Assembly (NCBI RefSeq): GCF_003576645.1
Contig: NC_044929.1
Location: forward strand, 21,217,098 to 21,281,097
From: Ipomoea triloba
Lineage: Eukaryota > Streptophyta > Magnoliopsida > Solanales > Convolvulaceae
Reading direction: 5' to 3'
DNA: 64,000 nt
This document shows, piece by piece, positions 10,627 through 24,300 of the stretch (the first letter of the stretch is position 1; each line of letters starts with the position of its first letter). The notes beneath the pieces are model-generated. The model saw nothing but the letters and a program-made list of their open reading frames with translations. It had not been told where the DNA came from and did not search any database. The position numbers and the translations under genes were made by a program.

Positions 10627-13617
10627 ATGAACCCTTCGCTTCTTCTCTCAACGAATCCATCTCCGAACCGCACAGCTCTCTTCTCCCCTTTCCTCAGCCC
10701 CGCCCCTCTCCGCCTCACCGCCGCCTCGCGCAACCGCTATCACTTCCGCTATCGAATCTCCGCCGTTAGCTCCTCTTCCGATCAGCCTTCAACGTCGATT
10801 AGTTCTTCCGCCGGCACTGCCGCAGTTCCTGTGGAGTCGGATGTGTTCGGAGGTAAGAGAGAGCTGTCCGGCATCCAGGCGCTGGTGGATTCCATGTCGC
10901 CGCCGATTAGAATTGCGAGCTCGGCGATTATCTTCGCCGGCGCCGTCGCTGCTGGTTATGGACTCGGATTCCGGTTCGGCGGCTCCCGCAATGCCGGATT
11001 GGGCGGGGCTGTGGCGCTTGGAGCTGCCGGCGCTGGCGCGGCTTATGCTTTGAACGCTTGTGCTCCTGAGGTTGCGGCCGTGAATTTGCATAATTATGTG
11101 GCTGGCTGTGACGACCCGGCTGCTTTGAAGAAGGAAGATATTGACGATATTGCAAACAAGTCTGGAGTTCGATACTCTTGTTTTCGCATCTTATCCTTTT
11201 TTTTTTTCCTGACATATTTTCTATACTCTTACCTCGTTTAGTTCTTCAGGTACGGTGTCAGCAAACAGCACGAGGCGTTCAATGCAGAGCTGTGTGATAT
11301 ATACTGCCGGTGAGTAGGAATCTCGTTGAGCAAGCTTACTTTGCTTCTTTTTCTGCTTTTTAAGATAATATCAGCTGCCTCATTTCTTTTTTGAATTGAA
11401 ACAGCATTTGTGTTAAGGGGCAAGAATATTTTACTTTCTATGAACACTTGATAATTGTGAGTGCTAGGGAACCAAAGTTTAATGTAATCCATTCTGGTAT
11501 ATGGCAGGATGGGCAAGTATAATGGTGCCTAATTCATCACATGTATGCATATACACACTGGGTTATCCATGTATATTAATTGTCTCCTTCAATTTTGCTT
11601 TATTTTTTTTTAAAGGTATGTAACTGCTGTCCTTCCTCCTGGAAATGAAGATCTTAGAGGCGACGAAGTGGACACTATCATTAAATTTAAAAATGCATTG
11701 GGCATTGATGATCCAGATGCAGCAGCTATGCATATGGAGGTGCTCTTGTGCTTTATTTATTTATTGTTGATATTACACCCAACAAGAGCAAACATGTAGA
11801 TGCATTTCACTACGCTTGGGGTGACATTACATTTGTTAAAAACTATTAAATGTTTGACTTTCAGATTGGTAGGCGAATTTTCAGGCAAAGACTTGAAACT
11901 GGAGATCGTGATGGTGATCTAGAACAGCGACGAGTAAGTCATCACTTTGTTGCAAAAAAATTGAGTATTACATCTATTAGGTACCTGCTAATTTTTACAA
12001 TGAATGAAACTTGACCATTCTTAACATTTTCAGTGCAGGCATTCCAGAAGCTGATATATGTTTCAAATATTGTATTTGGAGATGCCTCTTCCTTCCTTTT
12101 GCCTTGGAAACGTATGTTCAAGGTCACTGATGCCCAGGTATATGATCTGTATTTGTTTACTTTGCACTTAATTTTTATCTTTGTTCTAGTTTTCTGAATA
12201 CTTGCTGACATGATAGTATGCCATACGGCCATACAGCCATACCTGATATGTCATATGTTGAAGGGTGAAGTTAAAATAGGTTTATTGTTCATATGGATCT
12301 CCAGTTCATTCTCATGGATTCTTTTGCATATTAATGTTTCTGTTCATCAGGTTGAGGTTGCTGTTCGGGACAGTGCACAAAGATTGTATGCTTCCAAACT
12401 TAAATCTGTTGGCCGAGGTACTGCATTTTCTATACTTTCTGTTACTCCGTATATAATTTGCTATACTTATTCACTTTGACTACTTCCTCTAAACTTTCAA
12501 AATTTCTTTTACATGAAATATTCAAATGTGGACAACATCTTTATCTACTATCCATTAACACAAAAAATTATATATTTGCTCATTGTGCATTGGAAGGTTT
12601 AATGCCCTGGTATAGTTATGTTTAATTGTTTTCTTGTCTCAGTTCATGCTTTTTTTTTTTTCTTTACCAAGTTCCTCATGTGCTTAAATGTTTGATAGAT
12701 GTCAGTGTGGACCAACTGGTCAGTCTCAGAGAAGCACAGCTTTCGTATCTACTTTCTGATGAGGTATTGTTTCAAAATCATGCTACTAATTTTCAGTGTC
12801 CTGGAAACCAAAGTTAAAAGGACTAATGCCTGTTTATACATTAAACTATTTCCCAATTTAGTCTCCAACTGTAGTGTTACACTGTTACTTCACCTGAGTT
12901 TCCAGCTTCAATTTGGACAAGAATTCTCTCCCAAGTCCCAACAATTGAAAACTGGACAGAAAAGAGAAAAGGTCTTCTGTTAGGGATCCATTTTTAACTC
13001 AGTGGGACAAGTTTTGTCCTTCTAATAGTTGGGGAAGATTTCTATGCTGAAATTTGGTCAGAATGATCCCCCAAATGTTGGTAGTTTGATAGAAATGGTT
13101 CCCCAACCAGTGAAACTTGTAAAAAAAAAACTCATCCCATTAATGGAACCTTAATATTAATATAGAGGAGAATTTCTATCCAATTTTCAATAATTGGAGG
13201 ACCACTCTTGTCCAAATTGGTTTTTAAAGTGAATTAGCTTTTTTTTTATATAAATTTCTTCTGTGGTAAATTGTTTTCAGTGTGCCTAATGGTCATCCAT
13301 AAGCGCAACAAACATAAAAACATATGCACAACTTTCAACAATTTCTTTCCCTTTGCAGTTTGCAGAAGGCATGTTCAGGGAGCATACAAGAAAGCTTGTG
13401 GAGGAAAACATATCAAGAGCTGTCACCATATTGAAGTCCAGGACAAGAGCACCGTATGGCTACAACTATCTATAAATCCCAAAATTTAAATGTTTAATAT
13501 GTTCTTTCTCCCTCCAAAGAGTGCTTATCTAAAAGTTATCTAAAGAAGAAGTTGAAAGAAGTTTTTGCCTTTAATAATTTTTGTTTTGGTTTGGTTTTTC
13601 AGTGTTTGTTTTGTTTG

Positions 13618-13661
<44 letters not shown>

Positions 13662-16600
13662 TGGTAATGTTAGTTTTATGATTTGATTTGCATGTGATCC
13701 ACAGCGGGGAAGCTACACGTGTCACTGAAGAGCTTGATAAGATTTTGGCCTTCAATAATTTGCTAATCTCATTGAAAAACCATCCTGATGCCAGTCGTTT
13801 TGCTAGAGGTGTTGGGCCTGTGTCTTTGTCAGGTGGGCTTTAACTTTTTCGTTCCTTATTTTTTGTGCATAATAGAACTTAATTGTTTAAAATTTCAACA
13901 GTGACTCCTTTCTTAACCCATTACCTGGAGTTCATATTTAGTTTTTCTTCTCAGGTGGGGAGTACGACAGTGATAGAAATTTTGATGACTTAAAACTTCT
14001 TTACCAAGCATATGTAACAGATTCTCTAGCAAGCGGTCGCATCGAAGAACAGAAGGTACTGTATATTTTCTCTGTTTTCCCTTGTTCTCTTGGGCAAGGT
14101 TTTTTAAGGGTTTTTCTTTAGTAGTTCTTCCTTCTGTTTTTTGTACACTTTAATCTTGAAAAATAGATCCGTGAATTTGTTTTTTAGTTTAATTTTTGCC
14201 TTATTCTGTTTCTTTGTTTAGATCTACATATATTGACCTTTTAGCTTTTCTTTCTCTTGTAGCTCACTGCATTAAATCAATTGAGGAATATATTTGGTCT
14301 AGGCAAAAGAGAAGCAGGAGCAATTACATTAGATGTTACTTCAAAAGTATACCGTAAACGACTTGCTCAAGCTGTACGTACTGGTGATTTGGCAGCTGCC
14401 GATAGTAAAGCAGCATATCTTCAAAACCTTTGTGAGGAGTTGCATTTTGATCCACAGAAAGCAATTGAGATTCATCAAGGTAATACATATATGTCCCATT
14501 ATGAGAAATCTTGTATATATGATTATTCCAATTGAATCCAAGCAAACCTGCTAGAATGTGTTGTTATACACTTTCGCATCTTCTAAGATTAAGTTTGTAG
14601 TTGCATGGCCTTATTTTTGTGTCAACTTGTGGGTAGAATAGTCCTTTCTTCCCCTGGAGTGAAATAAAAAATGAAGATAGATAGTAAATGGATTGGGATC
14701 ATTAGCTCTAGAATGTGTGTAAGCAAGGATACATCATTCCTTTTGTAGTCTATGATACTGTTCATCTCAGTTTTCTTTCAAGTCTTCAATTATTTTTCTT
14801 ATACTCTGTATTTAATGACATAAGATTTTTATGTTCTTTGTGGATTTAGATATATATCGACAAAAGCTTCAGCAAGCTGTCTCTGATGGAGAACTTAGTG
14901 ATGAGGATGTGAATTCATTGGAGCAGTTACAGATTATGCTCTGCATTCCCAAGCAAACTGTTGAAACAGCACATGCTGAAATCTGTGGTAATTTGTTTGA
15001 AAAGGTATATATCATCTCCTCAGGTGTTGATTTCTTTATTTCAAATGGTAGGAAATTAGGTACTGATTCAGCTATAACTAACAAGGTTGGGATATGGTAT
15101 CGAAGAATGGTCTAAACCTCCATATTATGTTGCAAAATGTATGTTGTCAAGGTATTTAAAAAATGGTTTCTTGGCAGGTTACATTGTCCGTGAGTTCTGC
15201 ATCCTCACACCCTCTCATCACTGTGCAAATTGGAAAAAAATAAAATAAAATAAAATAAAATAAAATAAAAAGCTGAGAACAGAGAATTATCTGTGTGTGT
15301 GTGTGTGAGATTCAGTACTTTCTTTAATAGTTGATTCTGGCAGCATTCTTTATACAACCTATTGCTTTCTTTTAATCATCTTCTGCTTCTTGCTTGTAAT
15401 GCTGCAGGATTTATATGTTTGTTTAATTATGCTGATCGTTTTCCCCTCCTTTCTAATGTTTCCTATAGGCGGTTAAGGAAGCAATTTCTGGCGGAGTGGA
15501 TGGATTTGATCCTGACGTGAGGAAAGCTGTGAGAAAGGCTGCTTATGGTTTACGCTTAACCAGGGAAGTTGCAATGTCTATCGCTAGTAAAGCGGTAAGT
15601 ATGTAATGAGCTTGTGTATGGTTGCCTGTTATACTTGAAAGTGTGTTGACTCTACCATGAAGAAAGTTTGTAGTTTGAATATCTCTCATGACACAGAAGT
15701 TTTCAGAAATGCATTTCTAAATTTGTCCTCAACTTGGATGATATGCAGGTTCGGAAGATTTTGTTAAGTTACATTCAGCAGGCCCGAGGAGCTGATAGCC
15801 GCACTGAATCTGCTAAAGAACTGAAAAAGATGATATTATTTAATAGCTTGGTTGTGACTCAACTAGTTGCTGATATTAAAGGTGAAGATGAATCATCTGA
15901 TTCTCTGCAAGAGGAGCCTATCAAGGAGGAAGAGAAGCAAACATTTGAGGAAGAGGAATGGGAAACTGTGCGATCACTTCAGAAAGTAAAACCAAACAGG
16001 GAAAATGTAAAAAAACAAATTCAGACTGAGATTACTCTGAAAGATGACCTTCCAGACAGAGACAGAACTGATCTGTACAAAACATACTTGTTGTTTTGTC
16101 TAACTGGAGAAGTCAAAATGATGCCTTTTGGTGGCCAACTTAGAGTGAAGAGGGATGATGACTCTGAGTTTGTTCTATTAAGCCAACTTGCTAGCATCCT
16201 TGGCATGAGCAATAAGGAGATTGTTGATGTGCATCGTGGCTTGGCTGAGCAGACATTTAGGCAACAAGCGGAGGTGATTTTGACCGATGGACAGATAACG
16301 AAGGCCAGGATGGAGCAACTCAATGACTTGCAGAAGAAAGTTGGCTTGCCGCCCCCTTATGCTCAAAAGATTATCAAGAACATAACAACTTCCAAGCTGT
16401 CGGGTGTCCTCGAAACTGCTGTTGGTCAGGGAAGGATAAGTATGAAGGAAATTAGAGAATTGAGGGAAGCCGGAGTTGAAATAAACACCATGGTCTCTGA
16501 AAGCTTACGCGAAAACCTGTTTAAAAAAGCAGTGGATGATATATTCTCATCTGGTACTGGTGAGTTTGATGAAGAAGAAGTGTATGAGAAGATGCCTGCA

Positions 16601-17059
16601 GATCTGAGTATTAATGCTGAGAAGGCCAAAGCAGTTGTGCAGCAACTCGCACGAACTAGATTGTCAAATTCACTTGTTCAGGCTGTGGCACTTCTAAGGC
16701 AGAGAAACCAGAAAGGAGTGGTATGATATATCTGTGATTTCTACTTAGTTTATTGCACATATCCATTTGTGTCAAAGTTCACGCTTTAATGTTTCTCTCA
16801 TTCTCTTTGGTGGTAGGTTTCCTCGCTCAATAACTTGTTAGCCTGTGACAAGGTTGTACCTTCAACCCCATTATCATGGGAGGTGCCCGAGGAACTTGAT
16901 GATCTCTTCCTGATATATCTTAAAAGTGACCCAGCACCCGAGAGGCTCTCGAGGTTACAATACTTGCTGGATATAAGTGATTCAAAGGCGGACACTCTAA
17001 AAGAGTTAAAGGATAGAACAGTGCCAAACGAAGCCGAAGAGGAAGAGTTTGTTTTTTGA
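10627..17059 (+). CDS. TIC110: TIC110, chloroplast inner envelope translocon component (15 exons, 1017 aa)
   Basis: Exons read from the sequence: 10627-11159, 11250-11309, 11616-11739, 11865-11933, 12039-12137, 12351-12417, 12699-12763, 13359-13453, 13705-13832, 13955-14055, 14263-14479, 14850-15004, 15469-15594, 15749-16720, 16817-17059. Together they make 3054 nt (1017 aa plus stop), close to the roughly 1016 aa known for the Arabidopsis protein. All introns are GT-AG; intron 1 has a weak donor (AA|GTCTGG). The N-terminus is Ser/Arg-rich and looks like a plastid transit peptide. Two hydrophobic, Gly/Ala-rich segments follow at about residues 95-115 and 125-145, then a long helical hydrophilic body with family landmarks such as KFKNALGIDDPDAAAMHMEI and SSFLLPWKR. 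In the family this protein sits in the inner envelope, binds incoming precursors and recruits stromal chaperones such as Hsp93. The gene is convergent with its right neighbour. Intron 7 holds a foldback MITE and intron 8 a poly-T run of about 37 bases. Confidence 0.96.
12909..13219. mobile_element. Foldback MITE in TIC110 intron 7
   Basis: The left end CAATTTGGACAAGAATTCTC is mirrored by the right end (GACCACTCTTGTCCAAATTG), and the next parts also pair: CAATTGAAAACTGGACAGAA with TCTATCCAATTTTCAATAAT. It is about 310 bases of non-coding DNA within an intron. The target duplication is unclear. Confidence 0.58.
15236..15270. repeat. AAAAT microsatellite in TIC110 intron 12
   Basis: Seven or so perfect repeats of AAAAT/TAAAA, followed 25 bases later by a short GT run (15291-15308). 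Intronic; no effect on the exons is visible. Confidence 0.9.
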
Positions 17060-17300
17060 ACCTGCCATCACTTTAGCAGCAGAGAACTAGTGTTTGTAGG
17101 CATGAATTGTTTACCACCAGATGTCATATCACAGTTTTGTAATATAACACTAGGATGCTGTTCTTAATTTTCACCGATTCCTCATTTTGCAATTTCGTGA
17201 AGAAACATTTATGTTCGTTTGAAATGGTAGATTGTAAGGAGCCATTGATGTTTCAATGTATAATAAATTTTCTTGTCTATCTATTTGTATTTTTATTTTT
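17060..17300 (+). other. Probable 3' untranslated region of TIC110
   Basis: T-rich region after the stop, with near-upstream poly(A)-like signals (TGTAATATAAC near 17139, AATAAATTTTC near 17262) and TTTGTATTTTTATTTTTTTA at 17285. Plant 3' ends have no fixed signal, so the cleavage site cannot be placed exactly. Confidence 0.4.
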
Positions 17301-19125
17301 TTATTTTTTTTTGCATAAAATAGGCATCATGTTTACTGAGGATTCAACCTCTGATATCAGATTTTGAAAGGTATACTATAACGGAGGACACTAAAAATCT
17401 TTAATTCTTTGATTCAATATATACAAAGTTACAAACCGCAAAAAAAAAAATATTTTAGGTAAAAGGTTTAGTCTGTAATTTTTTAGGAATCCAATATATA
17501 TATAGGTGCAATAGGGGTGCGTCATTGATATTTCAGTATTTCCTACTCTTACCAAATAACTTAACTAACATTTTGCCTTTGTTACTCACTTACTTGTCTC
17601 TGTATCTTTATTGCCGTGTTTGGTTGGGTAGAAAAGAACACTTCTAAACACACACTCAAATAAGTAGGTTTTCTTGACTTCTCACGTAAGAGAGTAATAC
17701 TTTTTAACTAAAATGTAATACTTTTTTATGGACTTATAAAAATAGCATCATTGTTTACTATTTATCGATCAAAATATTCTTTTTTGTTTATTTTCTTTAA
17801 TATTTTTTAATTTTTAATTTTGACATTTTGTGTTTAATAAGTACTAGTAATTCTTTTAATATAATTTCTAAAAATATAAAATTTATATATTAATACTAAA
17901 CATAATATTATGAAAAATTAAATTGTAAATAATTTTAATCAAGCATTGTTAACCAAATCAAATGCATAAGATGAGACAGAGAATATTACAGTTTAACTAA
18001 AAAAATATTACATGTGTCACTTGTGAAACTCCAATCTATCAATTTGCAGTGTATAATTGATGACCAAATGCATATCTCAATAATGTCAAAACAGATTTGC
18101 TAACATATGGAGCTTTTCCTTTCATTGAAGAATGAAGATTGTCTATTCTCCTACCATACTATCTCCAATGGAATCAAATGCTAGAAAACAGACCTTGCTC
18201 AAACATGCCCACACTACATGAACAACCAAGCAATACTCTTTCTATATAAAATGCTAAGGCGCTAAGCCAAACACGATCGGCTATTTCAATTTTTCAATTT
18301 TCCAAATTAGAGAAATGGACAAGTAAACCTATTCAATTTGTTTTCCGTTTTCCAATTTTTCCAACAAATGGAAAATTTATCGAGTTGCTGTGTTAGTAAA
18401 TACACCCACCCTTCAATATACTTTTATGCCTAAACATAAAGAATATGAGCATACTAACCATGAGTCTTCAGACTTAATTATGTTTAGATTAGAAATTTTA
18501 GACATGAAAGAAGCATGGGCAAACTACTATCATTTCTGATCACATGAACACTACACTTCTTCAAATATATGTTCCCATTTCAAACTGACAAAATGCAGTA
18601 AACAATAGAGTGCAGCAGAGAGTTTCAGTAGAAGAGAAAATAGGGAAGCTCCATTACTGTGTTATGGTTCAAGTGAATACAAGAAGAAGATACAACTTGT
18701 TTATATGGGAAGAAAAAAACGGTTATAAACACCAAAGTTATTAGCCAAAGCATATGAAACATACCTTGTATCTACCCATAAAACCCTATAAATGCAAACA
18801 AGCTCAATAGTGGAAGCACAAATATCAACTCCGAATTATAGCAAGTAAGTTTCTATTTTCATTTTGATCAAGCTGAATTCTATATATCAGCAGTAGAATT
18901 ATTTTTGCTTAAAAGATACTGAGTAAAACAATAGGCAAGTTCATACACTATACAGGACCTTTACTATAGCAAGATTACAACCTTTTTTCTTTAGCAGATC
19001 ATCATTGCAAGCTTTCTGCAACTTCAATCATAATCTATAAGCATACCTAATGAAATAGAATACGAGAAGAGGGATTTGATTACAGAGGTTTTGAATCAAA
19101 GAGCTTTAAAGCAGTCTGTTTACCA
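17301..19125. other. Intergenic region between convergent TIC110 and the small membrane gene
   Basis: No gene seen. The right part (about 18100-19125) is less AT-rich and may include 3' untranslated sequence of the small gene. It contains a diverged Stowaway-type MITE, given separately. Confidence 0.4.
17683..17985. mobile_element. Diverged Stowaway-type MITE (copy 2)
   Basis: The interior, with TTATTTTCTTTAATATTTTT, GTGTTTAATAAGTACT, TATAAAATTTATATATTAAT and AACATAATATTATGAAAAAT, is the reverse complement of the interior of the element at 25690-25935. The right end ATGAGACAGAGAATATTA is a decayed form of its GGGACAGAGGGAGTA end. Boundaries are approximate. Confidence 0.55.
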
Positions 19126-19560
19126 TTAAAATTTAAGATCATCGGCACGCTTCAAATTCAAATTCGAAGATGAAACCAAATGCCTCCAAACGTATCTGCC
19201 GCTAGCCATGTCCACGAAGGTCCAAAATCCGTTCCCTATCACGCCGCACACCTACAATTTTATCGCATTAAATTTGGATTAATATTCGGCAAATTTCACG
19301 AGCAAATGCTACTCCGTATTTAAGCTTCTGATTTTGGAGGAAATTTTCTAGAAAACGAACAAATAATTAACAAACGATACCTTGGAGCAGATTGGAAGAG
19401 AACTTGAGGAAGACAACGACGAAGCAGAGTGGAGCTTAACCGGAGTTTCGTCTGCGGCGTGGCTCTGATAGTCGTCACTAGGAGTTTTGAGGTTTCGGAA
19501 GGCGAAAAATCCGGCGAGAGTTACAGAGAGAAAGATGAGAATGATTCTCAGCGGACACAT
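19126..19560 (-). CDS. Small membrane-anchored plant protein of unknown function (2 exons, 101 aa)
   Basis: Exon 1 is 19560-19381 and exon 2 is 19251-19126, joined by a GT-AG intron of 129 bases that leaves the frame intact. Residues 1-20 (MCPLRIILIFLSVTLAGFFA) form a single hydrophobic signal-anchor helix. A Ser-rich linker follows, then a C-terminal part with the motif GNGFWTFVDMASGRYVWRHL, which is compact and aromatic and looks like a conserved core. I do not recognise an assigned function; the architecture suggests a small type II or III membrane protein, or one targeted to a membrane of an organelle. The intact splice and the non-random C-terminal motif argue that it is real. It is convergent with TIC110 and faces away from the EngB gene. 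Confidence 0.72.
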
Positions 19561-20141
19561 ATTTGCTTTCTCTCTCTAAGTTGTAGGGCCTTTAGAGAGA
19601 GAAAATTTAAGACGGAAATGAAAAAAGAAAAAAACGACGATCAACCGTCAAGCATGAGGGACCGAGATAACAGCCCGCTTCTTGTCGCATTTTATAGGAC
19701 AAAATAATTTTTTTTTTGAAAACATAGTACAAAATAATTAATTAAAGGCGAAATGGTCTTTTTTGAACCACAATAATTTCTCATAAAACATAAATAAATT
19801 TATTCCATCAATTACAATTTTTTTTGGCAGTTTTCACTTACCCACACTTCAAAAATAATTCTTTTCAATAAAATAATTTTTTTAAAAAATTCTTATTATA
19901 TAAGAACAAAATTTTGTTACTTACAAATAAAAATTATAATCATATGTATTTTCCCCCTTATTATGCTAATATTTGCTTTTGTAAAATGGAATTAATCAAA
20001 TCAAGTCGTGATTAGATTTAATTCAAAAACTCCAACCTCCAATCAAGTCTCTATGGGACAATATTTTCATTGCACCTGTAACATAACCTAAAACTTTTTG
20101 CACTCACTTTGCATCCAAAGCGATCGATAATTCGATACCTT

Positions 20142-20200
<59 letters not shown>

Positions 20201-21334
20201 CTATGGCAATTTATATCCAACTACTTCCTCACTAGTCAATCTTATAAAAATTAAAATATAGGTAACTATCTATGTTTGAGATAGTATCACCATCTTGGTT
20301 ACGTTGAACTCGACGCACATAATTTTTCTAGTGCGATAGGGATTTACTTCTCTGATCTTGTGTAGTACGTAGTAAACTAGTGCAGTTTACTTCTCTAATC
20401 TTGTGTAGTAGTAAAATAGTAACTACAATTTTTCTCAGTAGGAGGTAGACCATGTGCGACGAACTAGACCAAAAAAATGTTAACAAGAATTGAACTTGTG
20501 ACTTTTTAGTACGAAAATCGTACTCTACTCACTCAGTCACCCTTTAAATCAAACAACTTTTTAATTGTATATAGTTAATCAATCATGATATATTAAGTTA
20601 AAGGCATATTTTTTTACTTATGTAGTACTCCGTATTACTCAATTTGAAATACACAGGGAAATGGTGCCACCGATTACACCCCATATGGAAAGGGGTAGGT
20701 TCGAGTCTCAGTAAAGATAATATTGACTCTTTGTGCTTCAATAGGTTGAGAAAGTAGTTATAAACAGCATTGTAACAGAAATGCAACAGAGTCCGTAGTA
20801 CTCAAAAAAAATAAAAAAATTACACAGGGAAATGGTATATACCCAACCCAGGTAAGATGTCACTTGTCTCCAACAAAACAGGATTTGAAGCATCAAGAAT
20901 TGATCAATACTTCCCTAACTAAAAAAAAATTGGTAGCCATAACCAAATTGATAATCAGATATCCCACAGAGCATGGGAGGATGCTTGTTGCAGTTCACCG
21001 TACATTCATCGCACTGCAGTATGCAGCTGCTGAAAGATGTTGGTTGGATCTAGATATGCTAGCCCTTCACAGATCACACCAAACTTTCCGAATCTGTAAA
21101 ATGGAGCATCCCTTTTGGAAGGGTGAGTAAAAGCCTGTGACATTCTGCGGGGAGGTGAAGGAGGAGAAGAGGGAAAGTAAATAATTCAGCTGGGAACATT
21201 GAATAGAGCAGCAAGCAAAAAACCGGGCTATCATCGCAGTATGTTTGTGCACTTAAAACCACAACTTGGTGCTGTGATTTAGGAATAATACACAACAATC
21301 GGGATGAAAAGAGGGATGCCCAAAAGTTACCTTT
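19561..21334. other. Spacer between the small gene and the EngB gene
   Basis: It holds the small gene's promoter side, a compound (TA)n(GA)n microsatellite at 20146-20200, and a degenerate tRNA-like segment at about 20470-20545 on the minus strand (a GACTGAGTGAGTAGAG box A and an AAGTTCAATTCTTG box B), probably an old SINE. Another box B-like sequence (GGTTCGAGTCTCAG) is at about 20697. The right part, from about 20850, may include the 3' untranslated region of the EngB gene. No gene seen. Confidence 0.45.
20146..20200. repeat. Compound (TA)n(GA)n microsatellite
   Basis: About 15 TA units directly followed by about 13 GA units. A likely polymorphic marker in spacer DNA. Confidence 0.93.
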
Positions 21335-24300
21335 CTATGGTTTTGCAAACCGAGCAATTTTAGCAAGCACAGTTCGTAAACTTCTGATACCAGCCCCAGA
21401 TTTTGAGCTGACCATCATCTGAAAAGAAAAACAAGAAAAGAAGCATACAAATATATTTGGGTTTCTTCCTAGAAAATGTGCAAAGGCTTCAAATGAAATA
21501 AACTATTCCATTGTGCTGTTAATACCAGAGGTTGAACCGCAGACTTGCTTGCCTTGAGGTTCTGCAAGATTGGGTCGCAAATGAGAACATCAGTGTTACC
21601 ATGGAGTTGACAAACATTTCAATTAGAAATCAGTTAAATCACTAAATTCACCTCTTCTATTTGCATTGCACGGCGTGCAACATCAATAGGGAATACAGTA
21701 TCAGTCTTGGTTAAAATAATCTGGTATTTTGTTTGAGATCTGTGAATGACGTAAAATTACCAAGTTAGACTCCATAATGTTATGAAGAATGGGACTGCTC
21801 TTCTACGATAGACTGGCAGGATGTGCAATGCCCAAAAAATTGGATCTTTTACTGTAGATTGAAAAATAAAAATAATATTGATATGTATGCTATCACCTTT
21901 CCATCAATTCAACAAGTTCATGATCCCTTGCCTTCATACCCCATTTAGTATCGATGAGAAGGCATACTCTCTTTAGGCCAATCCTTGTAGAGACATACTC
22001 TTTCACCTGAAATTTCAAAGGTTTTAGAAGACGCATATTGAATGTTTCACAATTCTTTGAATTAAAATCAAGAAACTATAAGGTCAGGCAATTGTAATGA
22101 AAACCGAAATTGTTATTAATCCATTAACCAACTCAATAATGGTTATTTATTTTACATTATTAATAACTAAATTAAAGAACACATCCTTCAGTCTAAATAT
22201 GTATATAGAATTGCCAATTTCTCTATTTTGAGGTAGAAACACAGAAAATGCCTTGAATATTTAGTATTTAGTGAACATTATATAGCTAGTAAATATATTA
22301 TAATAAGTAGCTAGCAGAGCACAACTTACTAAGAATGTGTCATATTTGCCTTTCAAAAACAAAGAATGAAGTCACAAGTTATACAGTCAGGCATGCTGAT
22401 GGATCTATTTGGCATAGAACTGTGAGGTCATAAATTTATGGTTTTACTTGTATCCAATAAAGCATCACTCAAACAAGAAAACCCTAAAGATAAAGAGGCG
22501 CCAAGTTAATAAGTAAAGTACATCTATACAAGCTGAATAGCCTTTATTAATATAGACCCTTTTGACTGGATTAGGATTTAATCTATATCATTACATACTA
22601 GGGAACTGCAATATTTTGGCAGTACTGGCTTGCTTAATGCAAATTAAAAAGAACAAAAGCAGAACTCATTAGCATACTCACAAGCTCCTCCCAAGCTTCC
22701 TTCACGTCTTCTTTTGCATAAGCAAAACCATATCCAGGCAAATCAACCAAGCAGAGCTTTTGGGCAAGTTTGAAGAAATTAATTGTCTGCATCAAGGTCA
22801 GCTGTCATTTCAAATGCACTACAGTTCCTATATTTCAGTCAAATGAGAAAAGAGATTACTTGAGTCAATCCAGGCTTATCTGATGTCCGTACGACACCCC
22901 ATTGCCTTGTCAATGCATTCAGCAGAGATGACTTCCCTACGTTTGATCTTCCTATTCCAATTCAAGGTAGGAAATTTACACCAAATGGTCACAAAGTAAT
23001 GAAGGCATAAGCTCACGTATAACTAGCTAGTGCTTTCTACAAAAGAAAACAGAAAATAATACAGCAAACCTGCAAATGCAATTTCTGGCAGATCTGGCGG
23101 GGGAAAAGATGAAGAGATTTTTGCAGCAGCAAAAAAAGTTAATTTATTCCTGAATACCTGCAGAGAGCCGAAATGTAAAACCGATTAATGTACAATGCAG
23201 CACACAGAATATCCAACTCTAAGGTCCCTCAACTCAGAACTGAAGAAGATATCATCCATCATCTTATTGGTGGGGATAAACTGTTAATTCTGAATCTTTC
23301 AACTCATAGAACTAAATAAGTTACGGTTAAAAGAATATTGCAATAAATTTAAGTTTACCGGTTCTTCAATCCGTTCCCTTTCTGAGCTTGTTGACATTGG
23401 TATATTATCTAAAGGGGCAGAAAGCTCCACATTGTAGCCTGCCCTTCTTAACATAATTTCACGCCTACGACCTAATAACTGCAAGAGAACAACAAATTAT
23501 CCATAAAAGGATACTTGATGTTACCCAAAAAAAGAAAAAGGACCAATAAGCATGCAATTCAAACATACAAAGCCTGGCTAGAATAAATTACATTCTCTTC
23601 CACAAAGGAAAGGATGGAAGGGCTAGGGCGTATAGCACGAAACTGTGCATTCTTCGACATTTCAGCATTACTCTTTTGCTCTATGTCTTCTTTCTTCTGT
23701 TTATTATTATTATTATCTGAAAAGCAAGCACAAGAAAGTTAATAAGCAAGCAAGAAAACAGTCTTATTTCAGCATTACTCTATTTCCAGTCTCTATACTT
23801 TCAATGAGATCCATAGAGAAACATGCAACAAGTGAAAGCATTGGTATCATCAAATGAAGAGCCTAATTGAGCCAAAACTAAAAGGTAGTGCAAGCCTGGA
23901 CGTAGTGACAGGCAGCACTACACACTTTCTTGCTCCATGGGATGATTTTTATTTTATTTTTTAAAAGGACAACTCACAACTGGTTCCTTTATGTTAATGA
24001 CCAAAAATAAATATTGGTTTCACAATCTCAAGGCAATGGTAACTCCATAAGATCCGGTGGCAAATATGAGATATAGCACGTAATAAACAAGAAACTACAA
24101 ATGCATAAACCTATGTGTAACAAAGTTTACAAAACAGTGAAGCACTTCCAAATCCAGTTATGACTCAAACTGAATAACTAACCCATAGCTACAAGATGAA
24201 TTAAAGAACACTTTCTATTCAATACAACCTTTAGTATTGTAACACCAGAAAGTCTTGCAAAGAAACAACACTTTCCACTAAGATAAAAAGGGAAGGGATG

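Noticed and set aside
10389..10769. 126-codon frame upstream of and overlapping the TIC110 start
   Set aside because: It is pyrimidine-rich leader and transit-peptide DNA read in another frame (proline/serine/leucine runs); no family resemblance.
12626..12983. Separate small frames inside TIC110 intron 7
   Set aside because: They read through an exon into intron and MITE sequence; the true exon is 12699-12763.
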